Of a DNA stretch of 64,000 nucleotides, positions 1 to 8,406 are shown one piece after another (position 1 is the first letter of the stretch; every line of letters starts with the position of its first letter). The notes under the pieces were generated by a model that worked only from the letters and a program-made list of their open reading frames with translations, was not told where the DNA came from and made no database searches. Origin of the DNA: Glycomyces albidus (lineage in GTDB: Bacteria > Actinomycetota > Actinomycetes > Mycobacteriales > Micromonosporaceae); NCBI RefSeq assembly GCF_009451885.1, contig NZ_WIAO01000002.1, positions 248,001 to 312,000 of the forward strand, written 5' to 3'. Both the position numbers and the translations under genes were made by a program.

Positions 1-1
1 C

Positions 2-307
2 CGCGACAACCTCGACGCCTTCCAGTCCGACGAGGTCCAGGTCCTCAGCGTCTCCGTCGACTCGCCGTTCGCCCACAAGGTGTGGGCCCAGCGCGAGGGC
101 TTCGAGTTCCCGCTGCTGAGCGACTTCTGGCCGCACGGCGCGGTCGCCCAGGCCTACGGCGTCTTCAACGACGAGAAGGGCATGGCCAACCGCGGCACGT
201 TCGTCATCGACAAGACCGGCGTCGTCCGCTTCGCCGAGATGAACCTGCCCGGCGAGGCCCGCGACCAGTCCCGCTGGCAGAAGGCCCTCGCCGAACTCCA
301 GGGCTAG
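2..307 (+). CDS. Peroxiredoxin, AhpE/TSA type (3' part only)
   Basis: The C-terminal about 100 residues of a thioredoxin-fold peroxiredoxin; the start and the peroxidatic cysteine region lie left of the window. Visible family features are VLSVSVDS followed by H and W, the PLLSDFWPHG segment, AQAYGVF, RGTFVIDKTGVVRF and a short C-terminal helix. This pattern fits the AhpC/TSA superfamily, AhpE/Bcp-like branch, which reduces hydroperoxides in the cytoplasm. No resolving cysteine is present in the visible part, as expected of a 1-Cys enzyme such as AhpE. The frame is open from the window edge to TAG. Confidence 0.85.
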   Translation, partial: RDNLDAFQSDEVQVLSVSVDSPFAHKVWAQREGFEFPLLSDFWPHGAVAQAYGVFNDEKGMANRGTFVIDKTGVVRFAEMNLPGEARDQSRWQKALAELQG

Positions 308-445
308 CCTTCGCAGCGCTCCGGGCGCGCCGATCTCCGGCGCGATTCCCCGGTCGCGCCGATCTCCGCGGGCGCACCGTGCAACCGCGCGGTGCGCCCG
401 CGGCGTATAGGCGGGCATCAGCCCCTGAGAGAACGGGTTCCCATC

Positions 446-1585
446 GTGCCGCCGAAGACCCGAATCGCCGCCGCCCTCGCGATCCCGCTGGCCGCCGCCG
501 GCTGCTCCTGGTTCGAGCCCGAAGCGGAGGACCTCGACTTCGCCGAGTACGAGCAGCAGCTCACCGAGACCTACAACGAGAGCGTGCGGCTGTCGGCCGA
601 ACTCGACGCCGCCGAACACCGGATCATCCAGTCGTGCCTGGAAGCCCAGGGCTTCACCGTCCACGACCCCTCCGAGTTCATCGTGTTCGAGGAGGAGCGG
701 GACTCCTTCATGGACCAGCCGCCGTACCTGTGGTTCCTGCCCACCGCCGAGGAGGCCGAGCGGCGCGGGTTCTGGCAGTGGGCCGAACTCGGGACCGAGG
801 ACGTCGAGGACGGGGAGGCGCTGGCGGCCGAGAACGAGGCGTTCAAGACCGGGATGGGCTGGCTCGTGTTCGACGCCGAGGACCTGGAGCCGCAGGAGGG
901 GCCGGAGTTCGACACCCTGTCCGAGGACGAGCGGTTCGCCTGGTACGTGGCCTACGGGGGCGAGGCGTGGGCGACGGCCATGCAGCCCGAGCTCGCCGGC
1001 GTCGAGGAACCCGAGACCGGCGAGGACGACGAGGGGGAAGCGGGCAACCCTCCGCTCGGCGGCTGCAAGCTCGAGATGATCGAAGCCGTCTACGGCGGCC
1101 TCGAGGAGGGCGAGGACGAGTACTCCGTCCGGCCGGACCAGCCCGACGGCAACTGGTCCGCCATGAACGAGCGGTACCGAGAGGGCACCGCCGAGGCCGA
1201 GAACGCGTTCCTCGACTGCCTCGACGGGCGCGGCCACGCCGGCTGGGAGTTCTACGAGGGCCAGATCCTCGTCCACTCCTACCTCGTGGAGGCCGGCGAC
1301 GGCGAGTACCCGCTCACCTCCTACCCCGACGCCGGCGTGCGCTGGCCCGACCCGCCGACCGACGTCCCCGACGAGGGCGATGCCCAGGGCTGGCTCGACT
1401 TCGAGCGGGCCCTCGCCGTCGACTTCGCCGAGTGCGGCGACGAGTCCGGCTTCCGCAAGGCCGCCGAGCACGCCTGGCAGCAGGCGCAGCTCCGGTACTA
1501 CCTCGACATCGAGGGCGCGACCTTCGCGTGGCAGGCCGAGATGAGAGACCTCATCGAGCGAGCCCAGGAGGTCATCGGGGGCTGA
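446..1585 (+). CDS. Putative secreted lipoprotein, unknown function
   Basis: A 379-residue protein starting at GTG 446, chosen because a GAGAGAA ribosome site lies about 13 nt upstream and it gives a proper lipoprotein signal peptide: basic MPPKTR, a hydrophobic run, then the lipobox LAAAGC with the cysteine near residue 20. Longer upstream starts would bury the signal. The mature part is very acidic (many D/E) and contains scattered cysteines and tryptophans; no enzyme family is recognised. It probably sits on the outer face of the membrane. Its last 14 bases overlap the 3' end of the convergent metal transporter. Confidence 0.8.
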   Translation: MPPKTRIAAALAIPLAAAGCSWFEPEAEDLDFAEYEQQLTETYNESVRLSAELDAAEHRIIQSCLEAQGFTVHDPSEFIVFEEERDSFMDQPPYLWFLPTAEEAERRGFWQWAELGTEDVEDGEALAAENEAFKTGMGWLVFDAEDLEPQEGPEFDTLSEDERFAWYVAYGGEAWATAMQPELAGVEEPETGEDDEGEAGNPPLGGCKLEMIEAVYGGLEEGEDEYSVRPDQPDGNWSAMNERYREGTAEAENAFLDCLDGRGHAGWEFYEGQILVHSYLVEAGDGEYPLTSYPDAGVRWPDPPTDVPDEGDAQGWLDFERALAVDFAECGDESGFRKAAEHAWQQAQLRYYLDIEGATFAWQAEMRDLIERAQEVIGG

Positions 1586-2585
1586 GTCCCGCGTCGCCGC
1601 CGTGCTCTGGTGAGGCATTGCCTCCGTCCACCGAGGGGGAGTCGCCGCCGTCCTGCAGAGGGGCGTCGCCCCAGGGGCTCAGGTACACGTACGTGATCTG
1701 CGGGTAGCGCTCGCGCAGTCGCGCTTCGGCGGCGCGGCTGGCCGCTTCGATCGCGGCGCCGTCGGCGCTGTCGCGGTAGTCGATCTTGGCCGCGACCAGC
1801 ACCGAGGTCGGCCCGAGCTGGAGGGTCAGCAGCTCCTGGACGGCCGCGATCTCCTCTCCCGCTTCGAGCTGCGTCCGCACCGCCGCCTGGAAGCGCGGCG
1901 GCAGGCTCCGTCCGATCAGGAGCGACAGGTTGGCGTGGCCGAGCATCACCGCGACCACCAGCAGCAGCACCCCGATGAGGATCGAGGCGCCGCCGTCGAA
2001 GAACGGGTCGCCGGTGATCTCGGTGAGCGCCAGCCCGGCCGCGGCCAGCAGCAGGCCGATGAGCGCGGCGAGGTCTTCGAGGAACACGGCCTTCAGGCTG
2101 GTGTCGGGCGTGTGCTTCAGGAACCGGCTCGGGCGCACGTTCCACTGCCGCGACTCGCTGCGGAGCTGGACGATGGTCCGCCCGAACGAGACCGCCTCGA
2201 GGACGAACGAGATCCCCAGGACCACATAGGAGACGAGGAAGTCGGTCTCGCCCTCCGCGTCCATCGAGTGGAAGCCGTGCGTGATGGAGAACAGGCCGCC
2301 CGCGACGAACGTGAAGGCCGCCGCCAGCGCCGCCCACATGTACGCGGTCGAACCGTACCCGAACGGGTGCGCCTCGTCGGGCCGCTTCACGCTGTTGCGC
2401 AGGGCGATGTAGAGCATGATCTCGGTGACCGTGTCGGCCGCCGAGTGGGCGGCCTCGGAGACCATCGCCGCCGAGCCCGACAGGATCCCGGCGACGAGCT
2501 TCGCGACCGCGATGGCGAGGTTCATCAGGCCCGCCAGGAGCACGGTCAGGACGCTCTCCGACTTCACTTCGGTCGCATCGCTCAT
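1572..2585 (-). CDS. Cation diffusion facilitator (CDF) family transporter
   Basis: A 337-residue inner-membrane exporter of divalent metal cations driven by proton exchange. Six hydrophobic segments fill residues 10-215. The CDF signatures are seen: HSAADT in the second segment (H47, D51), a HPFGYGS loop like the usual HPYGYGR (from H73), and a second metal-site segment near FDGGASILIG. The cytoplasmic C-terminal domain is residues 215-310, with a variable G/S/D-rich tail. The ATG is preceded by TAGGCT seven bases upstream, so the mRNA is probably leaderless. Which metal it moves cannot be read from the sequence; the first site has H and D rather than the DD of some manganese exporters. Confidence 0.93.
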   Translation of the reverse strand: MSDATEVKSESVLTVLLAGLMNLAIAVAKLVAGILSGSAAMVSEAAHSAADTVTEIMLYIALRNSVKRPDEAHPFGYGSTAYMWAALAAAFTFVAGGLFSITHGFHSMDAEGETDFLVSYVVLGISFVLEAVSFGRTIVQLRSESRQWNVRPSRFLKHTPDTSLKAVFLEDLAALIGLLLAAAGLALTEITGDPFFDGGASILIGVLLLVVAVMLGHANLSLLIGRSLPPRFQAAVRTQLEAGEEIAAVQELLTLQLGPTSVLVAAKIDYRDSADGAAIEAASRAAEARLRERYPQITYVYLSPWGDAPLQDGGDSPSVDGGNASPEHGGDAGLSPR

Positions 2586-2592
2586 CCTCGGA

Positions 2593-2598
2593 AGCCTA
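2593..2598 (-). promoter_or_regulatory. -10 box of a leaderless promoter (CDF transporter)
   Basis: On the minus strand TAGGCT is followed by 7 nt and then the ATG of the CDF gene; no Shine-Dalgarno sequence is present. Transcription would begin at or next to the start codon. Confidence 0.55.
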
Positions 2599-2700
2599 GT
2601 GCGCGCCCGGGCCCGATGCGCCGGGCCGCGACGAGCGCTCGGCCCGGAGCTTGCTTGAGATGCCCGGGGCGGGGGAGGTGCACCGCGTCGGCGGCGGGCT

Positions 2701-3249
2701 TCAGCGGAGCTGGTCGAGGTGGAGGCGCAGGGCCGAGCCGGTGCGGGCCGTGTCGCCGGTGGCGAGGAGGTCGAGGATCGCGCCGCGCAGGACCGCGAGG
2801 ACGAGGGTGCGCCGGGCCGGGTCGGCGCCGGGGTCGCACGCGGCGAGGACGCCGAGCCAGTCGTCCACTGTGGCTTTCGCGAAGCCGGCCCAGGGGCCGT
2901 CCGGTTCGACCAGGGAGCGGCCGTACGCCTCGACCCACAGCCGCAGCAGCGGGCGGTGCTCGGGAGCGGCGGCCCAGGCCCAGAGGCGTTCGGCGGCGGC
3001 CGCGAGGCCCACGGGCCCGTCGAGGCGGTCCAGGAGCACGAGCTCGTCGGCGCGGGCGCGGGCCAGCAGTTCGCGGATGAGGCCGTCCTTGCTGCCGAAC
3101 AGGAACAGCAGCACGCGGGGGCTGGAGCCGATCGCGGCCGCGAGCGGGCGCAGCGACAGGTCGGTGAGGCCGCGGTCGAGCACGTACCGGTAGGCCGCTT
3201 CGAGGAGCTCGGTCCGGCGGGCGGAGGGGCTGGCGCTGTCCTGGGTCAT
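2701..3249 (-). CDS. TetR/AcrR family transcriptional regulator
   Basis: A 182-residue repressor-type protein. The N-terminal helix-turn-helix covers residues 8-55 (RRTELLEAAYRYV, LSLRPLAAAIGSS, VLLFLFGSKDGLI); the C-terminal ligand domain carries a tryptophan-rich LWAWAAAPEHRPLLRLWVE segment. The frame continues upstream, but ATG 3249 is preferred: it is six bases downstream of a TATGCT -10 box, giving a leaderless transcript, and family proteins begin just before the helix-turn-helix. It diverges from the GNAT gene, and a 20-bp palindrome lies between them, so self-control and control of the GNAT gene are likely. Confidence 0.88.
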   Translation of the reverse strand: MTQDSASPSARRTELLEAAYRYVLDRGLTDLSLRPLAAAIGSSPRVLLFLFGSKDGLIRELLARARADELVLLDRLDGPVGLAAAAERLWAWAAAPEHRPLLRLWVEAYGRSLVEPDGPWAGFAKATVDDWLGVLAACDPGADPARRTLVLAVLRGAILDLLATGDTARTGSALRLHLDQLR

Positions 3250-3255
3250 GGCGCT

Positions 3256-3261
3256 AGCATA
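3256..3261 (-). promoter_or_regulatory. -10 box of the TetR gene
   Basis: Minus-strand TATGCT, six bases before the ATG at 3249, a leaderless arrangement. The operator palindrome at 3267-3286 lies directly upstream, where a bound repressor would block RNA polymerase. Confidence 0.6.
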
Positions 3262-3266
3262 AAGGC

Positions 3267-3286
3267 ACTGAAACAGTCGTTTCAGT
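3267..3286. promoter_or_regulatory. Palindromic operator of the TetR/GNAT pair
   Basis: Perfect inverted repeat ACTGAAAC-AGTC-GTTTCAGT (8-bp arms, 4-bp spacer) midway between the divergent TetR and GNAT starts. Length and place are typical of an operator bound by two TetR subunits. Confidence 0.75.
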
Positions 3287-3312
3287 TCCTTGTGAAGCCT
3301 GGAGGACTCCCG

Positions 3313-3840
3313 ATGGCGCACATCGACATCCGCCGTGCCGACCGGCCCGGCGACCTCGGCTGGATCGTCATGGCCCAAGGTGCGGCCTACGCGGCCGAGT
3401 ACGACTGGGACGCCGAGTACGAGGGCCTCGTCGCGCAGATCGTCGCCGACTACGCGGCCGCCCGCGCCGGCCGGGTCCCGGGGCGCGACCCCGACCGGGA
3501 GGCCGCGTGGATCGCCGAGGTCGACGGCGAGCGCGCCGGGAGCATCGCCCTCGTCGCCGACGGCCAGGGCGGGGACCGGACCGCGGCCCGGCTCCGGATC
3601 CTCTTCGTGTCCCGCGAAGCGCGCGGTCTCGGCCTCGGGTCGCGCCTGGTCGCGCAGTGCCTCGACTTCGCCCGCGCCGCCGGGTACGAGCGGGTCGTCC
3701 TGTGGACCTCGAGCCACCTCGGCGCCGCCCGCCGCATCTACGAGGCGAACGGCTTCACGCTCGTCGGAGCGGAGCCGCTCCACCGCTTCGGCCACGACCT
3801 CGTCGGCCAGGACTGGGTCCTCGAGCTCAAGCCTCGGTAG
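3313..3840 (+). CDS. GNAT family N-acetyltransferase
   Basis: A 175-residue acetyl-CoA-dependent acyltransferase. The acetyl-CoA binding motif A is REARGLGLGSRL (residues 101-112), preceded by the beta strand LRILFVS and followed by LVAQCLDFARAAGY and the motif-B segment ARRIYEANGFTLVG. The sequence resembles the GNAT half of MarR-GNAT fusion proteins. The substrate is unknown. ATG 3313 has a strong GGAGGA site 6 nt upstream. The gene is divergent from the adjacent TetR regulator and probably is its target. Confidence 0.9.
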   Translation: MAHIDIRRADRPGDLGWIVMAQGAAYAAEYDWDAEYEGLVAQIVADYAAARAGRVPGRDPDREAAWIAEVDGERAGSIALVADGQGGDRTAARLRILFVSREARGLGLGSRLVAQCLDFARAAGYERVVLWTSSHLGAARRIYEANGFTLVGAEPLHRFGHDLVGQDWVLELKPR

Positions 3841-4026
3841 ACGTTCCGCGCCTGCTGCGCGGCGCCTTCGTGGCTCGCGTCGACGCGCGCGCGGCCTCCG
3901 GGGTCCCGGATGCGGGCCCGAGGACCTGCCGCGGGCTCGGCGGCGCTTGCAGGACGCGAATCCGCGCCGCACGTCGTCGCACGGACTCGGAAGGCGCTTC
4001 CCGAGCGCATCGTTGCTCGACGCGCT
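3841..4026. other. Intergenic region without a supported gene
   Basis: About 190 bases between the convergent GNAT and minus-strand membrane-protein genes. It holds short GC-rich inverted repeats (for example around 3848-3866) but no frame with coding character. Confidence 0.4.
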
Positions 4027-4647
4027 TCAGTAGACCTTCCGTTCGCGGCGGCGCGGCGGGCGCCGGTGGTCGGCGATCCGCAGGTGCGGCCGGAACCGCG
4101 CCACCGCCGCCTCGATGTCCTTCATGCCCGAGGCGCTGATGGGCACGCTGCAGCGAGCCAGCGCCGTCGAGATGTGCGGCGGCACGCCCATGCGCACCCG
4201 CTCCTCGGCATACGCGCCCTCGAGCGCGTCGACCCGGCCCTCGCCGACCCGGGGTGGCCGCGGCGACGACCGCACCGGCTCGATGCCGGCCATGGTGACC
4301 AGGTGCGCGCCTTCGCGCTTGCGCCAGAAGACGATCGACCGGATCTCGGACCACTCGTACTCGACGGCGGGCCGCAGCTCCCGTGTATGGACGCCGGGCG
4401 CGGTCTCGCGGTACAGCCGCGCACCGTACCGGTCGAACTCGGCGGCCACGGGCCGCTTCGCCAGCCGCCGCCAGCGGCCTCCGGCCCACCCGACCGCTCC
4501 GGCCGCGGCCAGGATCGCCATCGGCCACCCGACGCTCGTGCCCGCGGCTCCCGCGGCGATCGCCCCGGCCGCGACCGCCGCACCCGCCCCGGACCGCACG
4601 CCGTCGCGCCAGTTGGGACGGTCGGTGACCTGCTCGATGTCGGGCAT
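4027..4647 (-). CDS. Small membrane protein with a PH-like cytoplasmic domain, unknown function
   Basis: A 206-residue protein. ATG 4647 is chosen for its AAGGAGA ribosome site; the longer open frame upstream has no coding character. Residues 15-60 form two alanine/glycine-rich membrane segments (GAGAAVAAGAIAAGAAG and WPMAILAAAGAVGWAGG). After them comes a soluble part with DRYGARLYRET and YEWSEIRSIVFW, the pattern of bacterial PH-like domains (compare the protein at 32770). The tail is very basic (RRPPRRRERKVY). No function is assigned. Confidence 0.72.
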   Translation of the reverse strand: MPDIEQVTDRPNWRDGVRSGAGAAVAAGAIAAGAAGTSVGWPMAILAAAGAVGWAGGRWRRLAKRPVAAEFDRYGARLYRETAPGVHTRELRPAVEYEWSEIRSIVFWRKREGAHLVTMAGIEPVRSSPRPPRVGEGRVDALEGAYAEERVRMGVPPHISTALARCSVPISASGMKDIEAAVARFRPHLRIADHRRPPRRRERKVY

Positions 4648-4810
4648 GCGGTCTCCTTCGGGCCGAAGGGCGGGGCCGGTTCCATGCTCCCACGGAACCG
4701 GCCCGCGGGGCCGGCGCCGAGGGCGCCGGGCCACCCGCCCGCCCCGGCCCGCCGCCGGCGAACGATACTGTCCGCTGACCAGGCAGGCGATTCGAGAGGA
4801 CGGTGCCCCC

Positions 4811-6082
4811 ATGGTGGAGGCGAAGCGCTGGCGGGTGCCGATGGCGACCCGCGACCACACGGAGGGCCACCGGCAGGCGACCTGGCTCGAACTGTTCTTC
4901 GACCTCGCGTTCGTCGTCGCCGTCGCGCAGGCGGCGGGCCAGTTCGAGCACGCCGCGGCCGAAGGCCACCTCGGCGAAGGGCTCGTCGGCTACCTGTTCG
5001 CGTTCGCCGCGATCTGGTGGATCTGGGTCTCGTTCACGTGGTTCGCGAACTTCTTCGACACCGACGACGTGCCCTACCGGCTCCTCATGATGGTCATGAT
5101 CGCCGGATCGCTCGGCCTCGCCGCCGGCGTCCCGGCGGCGGCGCACCTCGACTTCCGCATCTTCGTCGTGTCCTATGTGGTCATGCGTCTGGCGTACGTC
5201 GCCCAATGGGCCCGCGTGTACCGCACCGGCGAGCCGGTGATGCGCCGGCTCGCCGGGCGCATCATCGTCCTCACCGTGCTGGTCCAGGCCGGCTGGGTCG
5301 CGTTCCTCCTCGTGCCCGCGGAATGGCGGGTCGAAGCCTGGATCGCCTGGTTCGCCCTCGACCTCGCCGTCCCGGCCCTCTCCCGCTGGAACCCGCGCCT
5401 GGGCGGCCACTGGGGCCACATCAAGGAGCGCTACGGCCTGTTCACGATCATCGTGCTCGGCGAGACCGTCGCCGCCGCCACGATCGCCGTCTCGCACGCC
5501 GTCGACTCCGGGCTCGACTTCGACACCGCGCCGCTGCTCACCCTCGCCGCCGCCGGGCTCGTCACCGTCTTCTGCCTGTGGTGGATCTACTTCGACTTCA
5601 GCGGCGGCCACGCCTTCGAGCGCGGCCCGGTCACCGTCTACGTGTGGGCGTACGCGCACTACTTCGTGTTCGCGGCCATCGCCGCGCTCGGCGCCGGCAT
5701 CGCGCTGGCGGTCGCCCGGATCACCGATCCCGACCACGTCCACCTGAGCGACCGGGCGGTCGCCCTCGTCCCCGGCGTCGCCGTCGCGGTCCTGCTCGTC
5801 GTCGTCGTGGTCATCGAGTCGGTGAGCGAGCGCGGCATCGGCACCCGCCACCTGGTCTCCAAGCTCCTCGCCGCCGCCGTCTGCGTCGGCGCCGCGCTCC
5901 TCGCGCCGGTCCTCACCATCCCGGGCGCCGCCGTCGTCGGCTCGCTCGCGCTCGCCGGCCTCGTCGTGTACGGCGTGATCGAGCAGCACCGCCGCTACCG
6001 CCGCTCGCCCGGGACGGAGGCGGGCGCCGACGCATTACGATCGACCGACCACCGCCCTACGACCCCCGGGGAAACGACGTGA
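4811..6082 (+). CDS. ltrA: Low-temperature-requirement A (LtrA) family membrane protein
   Basis: A 423-residue polytopic membrane protein of the LtrA family, first described in Listeria for growth in the cold; the biochemical role is still unknown. The family opening TWLELFFDLAFVVAVAQ is at about residues 23-39, and the later hallmark YGLFTIIVLGETV at about 210. About ten to twelve hydrophobic segments follow one another, ending in a short polar tail. ATG 4811 has GAGAGGA about 10 nt upstream. Its stop codon overlaps the start of the next gene (GTGA), so the two are translationally coupled. Confidence 0.9.
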   Translation: MVEAKRWRVPMATRDHTEGHRQATWLELFFDLAFVVAVAQAAGQFEHAAAEGHLGEGLVGYLFAFAAIWWIWVSFTWFANFFDTDDVPYRLLMMVMIAGSLGLAAGVPAAAHLDFRIFVVSYVVMRLAYVAQWARVYRTGEPVMRRLAGRIIVLTVLVQAGWVAFLLVPAEWRVEAWIAWFALDLAVPALSRWNPRLGGHWGHIKERYGLFTIIVLGETVAAATIAVSHAVDSGLDFDTAPLLTLAAAGLVTVFCLWWIYFDFSGGHAFERGPVTVYVWAYAHYFVFAAIAALGAGIALAVARITDPDHVHLSDRAVALVPGVAVAVLLVVVVVIESVSERGIGTRHLVSKLLAAAVCVGAALLAPVLTIPGAAVVGSLALAGLVVYGVIEQHRRYRRSPGTEAGADALRSTDHRPTTPGETT

Positions 6083-7233
6083 CCGCCACCGCCGAAACCG
6101 AAGCACCAGTCCGCAAGCGCCGCAAGGGGCTGCGCGGCGCGATCATCGCCGCCGCGGTGGTCCTCGTGCTCGCCGCCGCCGGGCTCGCCGGCGCCGGCTG
6201 GTACTTCTCGAACGAGGTCCTCAAGCCCGACCACACCGGCACCGAGCCCTACCTGACCGTCGAGGCCGTCGACGCCGGCACCGTGACGCTGCCGCGCGAC
6301 GAGCACACCGAGAAGCCCGGCACGTGGGGCCTGGCCTGGGACGACGGGCAGGCGCTCATCGGCGGCATCGTCGACGAGGACGACGACTCGGTGACCCGCG
6401 TGCTCGACCGCGTCCTCTTCGGCGACCTCACCGAGGGCACGAAGGTCCGCGTCGACACCTACGCCTACGGCGGCGACCCGCAGACCGCGCTCGGCCTCGC
6501 CTTCGAAGAGGTCCAGGTGCCCACCGAACTCGGCGACGCCCCCGCCTGGCTCATCCCCGGCGAGCGCGACACCTGGGTCATCACCGTCCACGGCCGCAAC
6601 GCCTCCCGCGCCGAGACGCTCCGCGCCGACGAGGTCTACAGCGGACTCGGCTACCCGGTCCTCGCGGTCACCTACCGCAACGACGAGGGCGCGCCGGCCG
6701 CCGAGGACGGGCTGATGAGCCTCGGCGAGTACGAGAGCGACGACGTCCTCGCCGCCGTCGACTACGCGGTCGACAACGGCGCGCAGGACGTGATCCTCCA
6801 CGGCATCTCCATGGGCGGGTCCACCGTGGCCATGGCCGCGCGGAAGATCGAGGACCGGTCGCTCATCCGCGGCGTCGTCCTCGACTCCCCGTGCATCGAC
6901 TGGAACTCGACCCTCGACATGCAGGCCGCCGACCGGGACGTCATCCCGCCGATCACCTGGGCCGCCAAGCGCGTCGTCGAGTTCCGCGCCGACATCGACC
7001 TCGACCGGCTCGACCAGCGCAACCACGCCGACGAGTTCTGGATGCCGATGCTCCTGTTCGTCGACACCGCCGACGCCACGGTCGACCACACCGCGACCCT
7101 CGAGTTCGCCGAGCTCCTCGACCCCGAGCGGACCACACTCGTCGAGTCCGCCGCCGGCCACACCGCGACCTGGAACGAGGACCCGGCGACGTACGCGGCC
7201 GAACTCGAGACCTACCTCGCGTCGCTGTCCTAG
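6079..7233 (+). CDS. Membrane-anchored alpha/beta hydrolase
   Basis: A 384-residue protein with a basic N-terminus, one membrane anchor (residues 20-42, GAIIAAAVVLVLAAAGLAGA) and an outside alpha/beta-hydrolase domain. The nucleophile elbow is HGISMGGST (Ser 244); VITVHGRNASR supplies the oxyanion strand, LLFVDTADATV the acid region and ESAAGHTATW the histidine near residue 362. It resembles the YqkD/BEM46-type hydrolases of unknown substrate. GTG 6079 overlaps the LtrA stop by 4 nt, suggesting joint expression. The 3' end overlaps the convergent reductase gene by 4 nt. Confidence 0.88.
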   Translation: MTATAETEAPVRKRRKGLRGAIIAAAVVLVLAAAGLAGAGWYFSNEVLKPDHTGTEPYLTVEAVDAGTVTLPRDEHTEKPGTWGLAWDDGQALIGGIVDEDDDSVTRVLDRVLFGDLTEGTKVRVDTYAYGGDPQTALGLAFEEVQVPTELGDAPAWLIPGERDTWVITVHGRNASRAETLRADEVYSGLGYPVLAVTYRNDEGAPAAEDGLMSLGEYESDDVLAAVDYAVDNGAQDVILHGISMGGSTVAMAARKIEDRSLIRGVVLDSPCIDWNSTLDMQAADRDVIPPITWAAKRVVEFRADIDLDRLDQRNHADEFWMPMLLFVDTADATVDHTATLEFAELLDPERTTLVESAAGHTATWNEDPATYAAELETYLASLS

Positions 7234-8354
7234 CGGGCGTCGTAGAGCGGGTTCGCCCCGGGCGGCCGCTCCTCGGCCGCCACGGGGCCCGGCGGGGTCC
7301 CGTCGCCGAACGGCGAGCCGCCGAGCCGCTCGCGGCCGTGCTCGGACAGCCAGTTCGCGAGGTCGGGCCCGGCCGGGACGACCTGCGTCGGGTTGACGTC
7401 CTCGTGGACCACGTAGTAGTGCCGCTTGATCTGGTCGAAGTCGACGGTGTCGCCGAACCCGGGGGTCTGGAACAGGTCCCGCGCGTACGCCCACAGGTTC
7501 GGCATCTCGGTGAGCTTGTTCCGGTTGCACTTGAAGTGGCCGTGGTAGACCGCGTCGAACCGGACCAGGGTCGTGAAGAGCCGCACGTCGGCCTCCGTGA
7601 GGTGCGGGCCCATGAGGTACCGGCTGCCGGCGAGGCGGTCCTCCAGCCAGTCGAGGGCCGCGAACAGCCGCTCGTACGCGCGCTCGTAGGCGCGCTGCGA
7701 CCCGGCGAACCCGGCCCGGTAGACGCCGTTGTTGACCTCCTTGAAGATCCGCTCGATCACCGGCAGCATCTCCTCGACCAGCGCCTCGGGCACCAGGTCC
7801 GGGGCGCCGTCGCGGTGGAACGGCCGCCACTGCGTCGACAGGTCGAACGTGATCTGCGGGTAGTTGTTGGTGACCACCTGCCCCGAAGGGACGTCGACGA
7901 TCGCGGGCACCGTGATGCCCCGCGGATAGTCCGGGAAGCGCTTGAAGTAGTGCTCCTGGAGCCGCTCGGTCCCCAGCACCGGGTCGCGCCCGTCCGGCCC
8001 GAGGTCGAACGTCCACGACCGCACGTCGTGCACCGGTCCCGGCGTCGCCAGCGAGATCGCGTCCTCCAGGCCCAGGAGCCGGCGCACGATGATCGACCGG
8101 TGCGCCCACGGGCACGCCCGCGCCGCCACCAGCCGGTACCGGCCCGGCTCGACCGGCCACGCCTGCGCGCCCTCGGTCAGTCCCGCGATCCGCGGGTCGC
8201 CGATCGGCGAGTGCGCCTCCGGTCTCGCGGCCCGCGCCGCCGCCGGGTCGGCCACGATCCGGTCCTCGATGTAGTTCGTGTCCCGAGTGAACTCGCCGCC
8301 GGTCACGTAGGCGCCCTTGGTCGAGTGCTCGGCCTCCTTGCTCTGCTCTCCCAT
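7230..8354 (-). CDS. Glutathionyl-hydroquinone-reductase-like protein (omega-class GST, YqjG/Ecm4 family)
   Basis: A 374-residue two-domain glutathione-S-transferase-like protein. The thioredoxin-like domain has the catalytic ACPWAHR motif (Cys 81), and ITVPAIVDVPSGQVVTNNYPQI provides the thiol-binding segment; the helical C-terminal domain has LTEADVRLFTTLVRFDAVYHGHFKCN, a strong family signature. These enzymes remove glutathione from conjugated hydroquinones; because actinomycetes mostly use mycothiol, the physiological thiol here may be mycothiol (inference). ATG 8354 follows a TAGGCT -10 box by six bases and is probably leaderless. It is divergent from a phosphotransferase gene. Confidence 0.9.
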   Translation of the reverse strand: MGEQSKEAEHSTKGAYVTGGEFTRDTNYIEDRIVADPAAARAARPEAHSPIGDPRIAGLTEGAQAWPVEPGRYRLVAARACPWAHRSIIVRRLLGLEDAISLATPGPVHDVRSWTFDLGPDGRDPVLGTERLQEHYFKRFPDYPRGITVPAIVDVPSGQVVTNNYPQITFDLSTQWRPFHRDGAPDLVPEALVEEMLPVIERIFKEVNNGVYRAGFAGSQRAYERAYERLFAALDWLEDRLAGSRYLMGPHLTEADVRLFTTLVRFDAVYHGHFKCNRNKLTEMPNLWAYARDLFQTPGFGDTVDFDQIKRHYYVVHEDVNPTQVVPAGPDLANWLSEHGRERLGGSPFGDGTPPGPVAAEERPPGANPLYDAR

Positions 8355-8360
8355 GGCTCC

Positions 8361-8378
8361 AGCCTACGCAAGTAGGCT
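8361..8378. promoter_or_regulatory. Face-to-face -10 boxes forming a palindrome
   Basis: AGCCTAC-GCAA-GTAGGCT is a perfect inverted repeat. Each arm reads TAGGCT on its own strand, one six bases before the leaderless ATG at 8354 and the other about 30 bases before the plus-strand start at 8407. The two divergent promoters would share this spot, so one polymerase should exclude the other. Confidence 0.5.
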
Positions 8379-8406
8379 CGGCGGGTCATCGAAGAGAGGA
8401 ACCGCC

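Noticed and set aside
5995-8160. Very long open frames (hundreds of codons) opposite or out of frame with real genes, here and throughout the window (for example 35806-39582 and 53562-57191 on the minus strand).
   Set aside because: They are by-products of extreme GC content (few stop codons); their peptides are Arg/Gly/Pro/Ala-rich with no domain, while the opposite strand holds recognisable enzymes.
7230-8354. Calling this gene a standard glutathione S-transferase.
   Set aside because: The CPWAH motif and the HGHFKCN segment place it in the hydroquinone-reductase (omega/YqjG) branch, and glutathione is unlikely to be the main thiol in an actinomycete.
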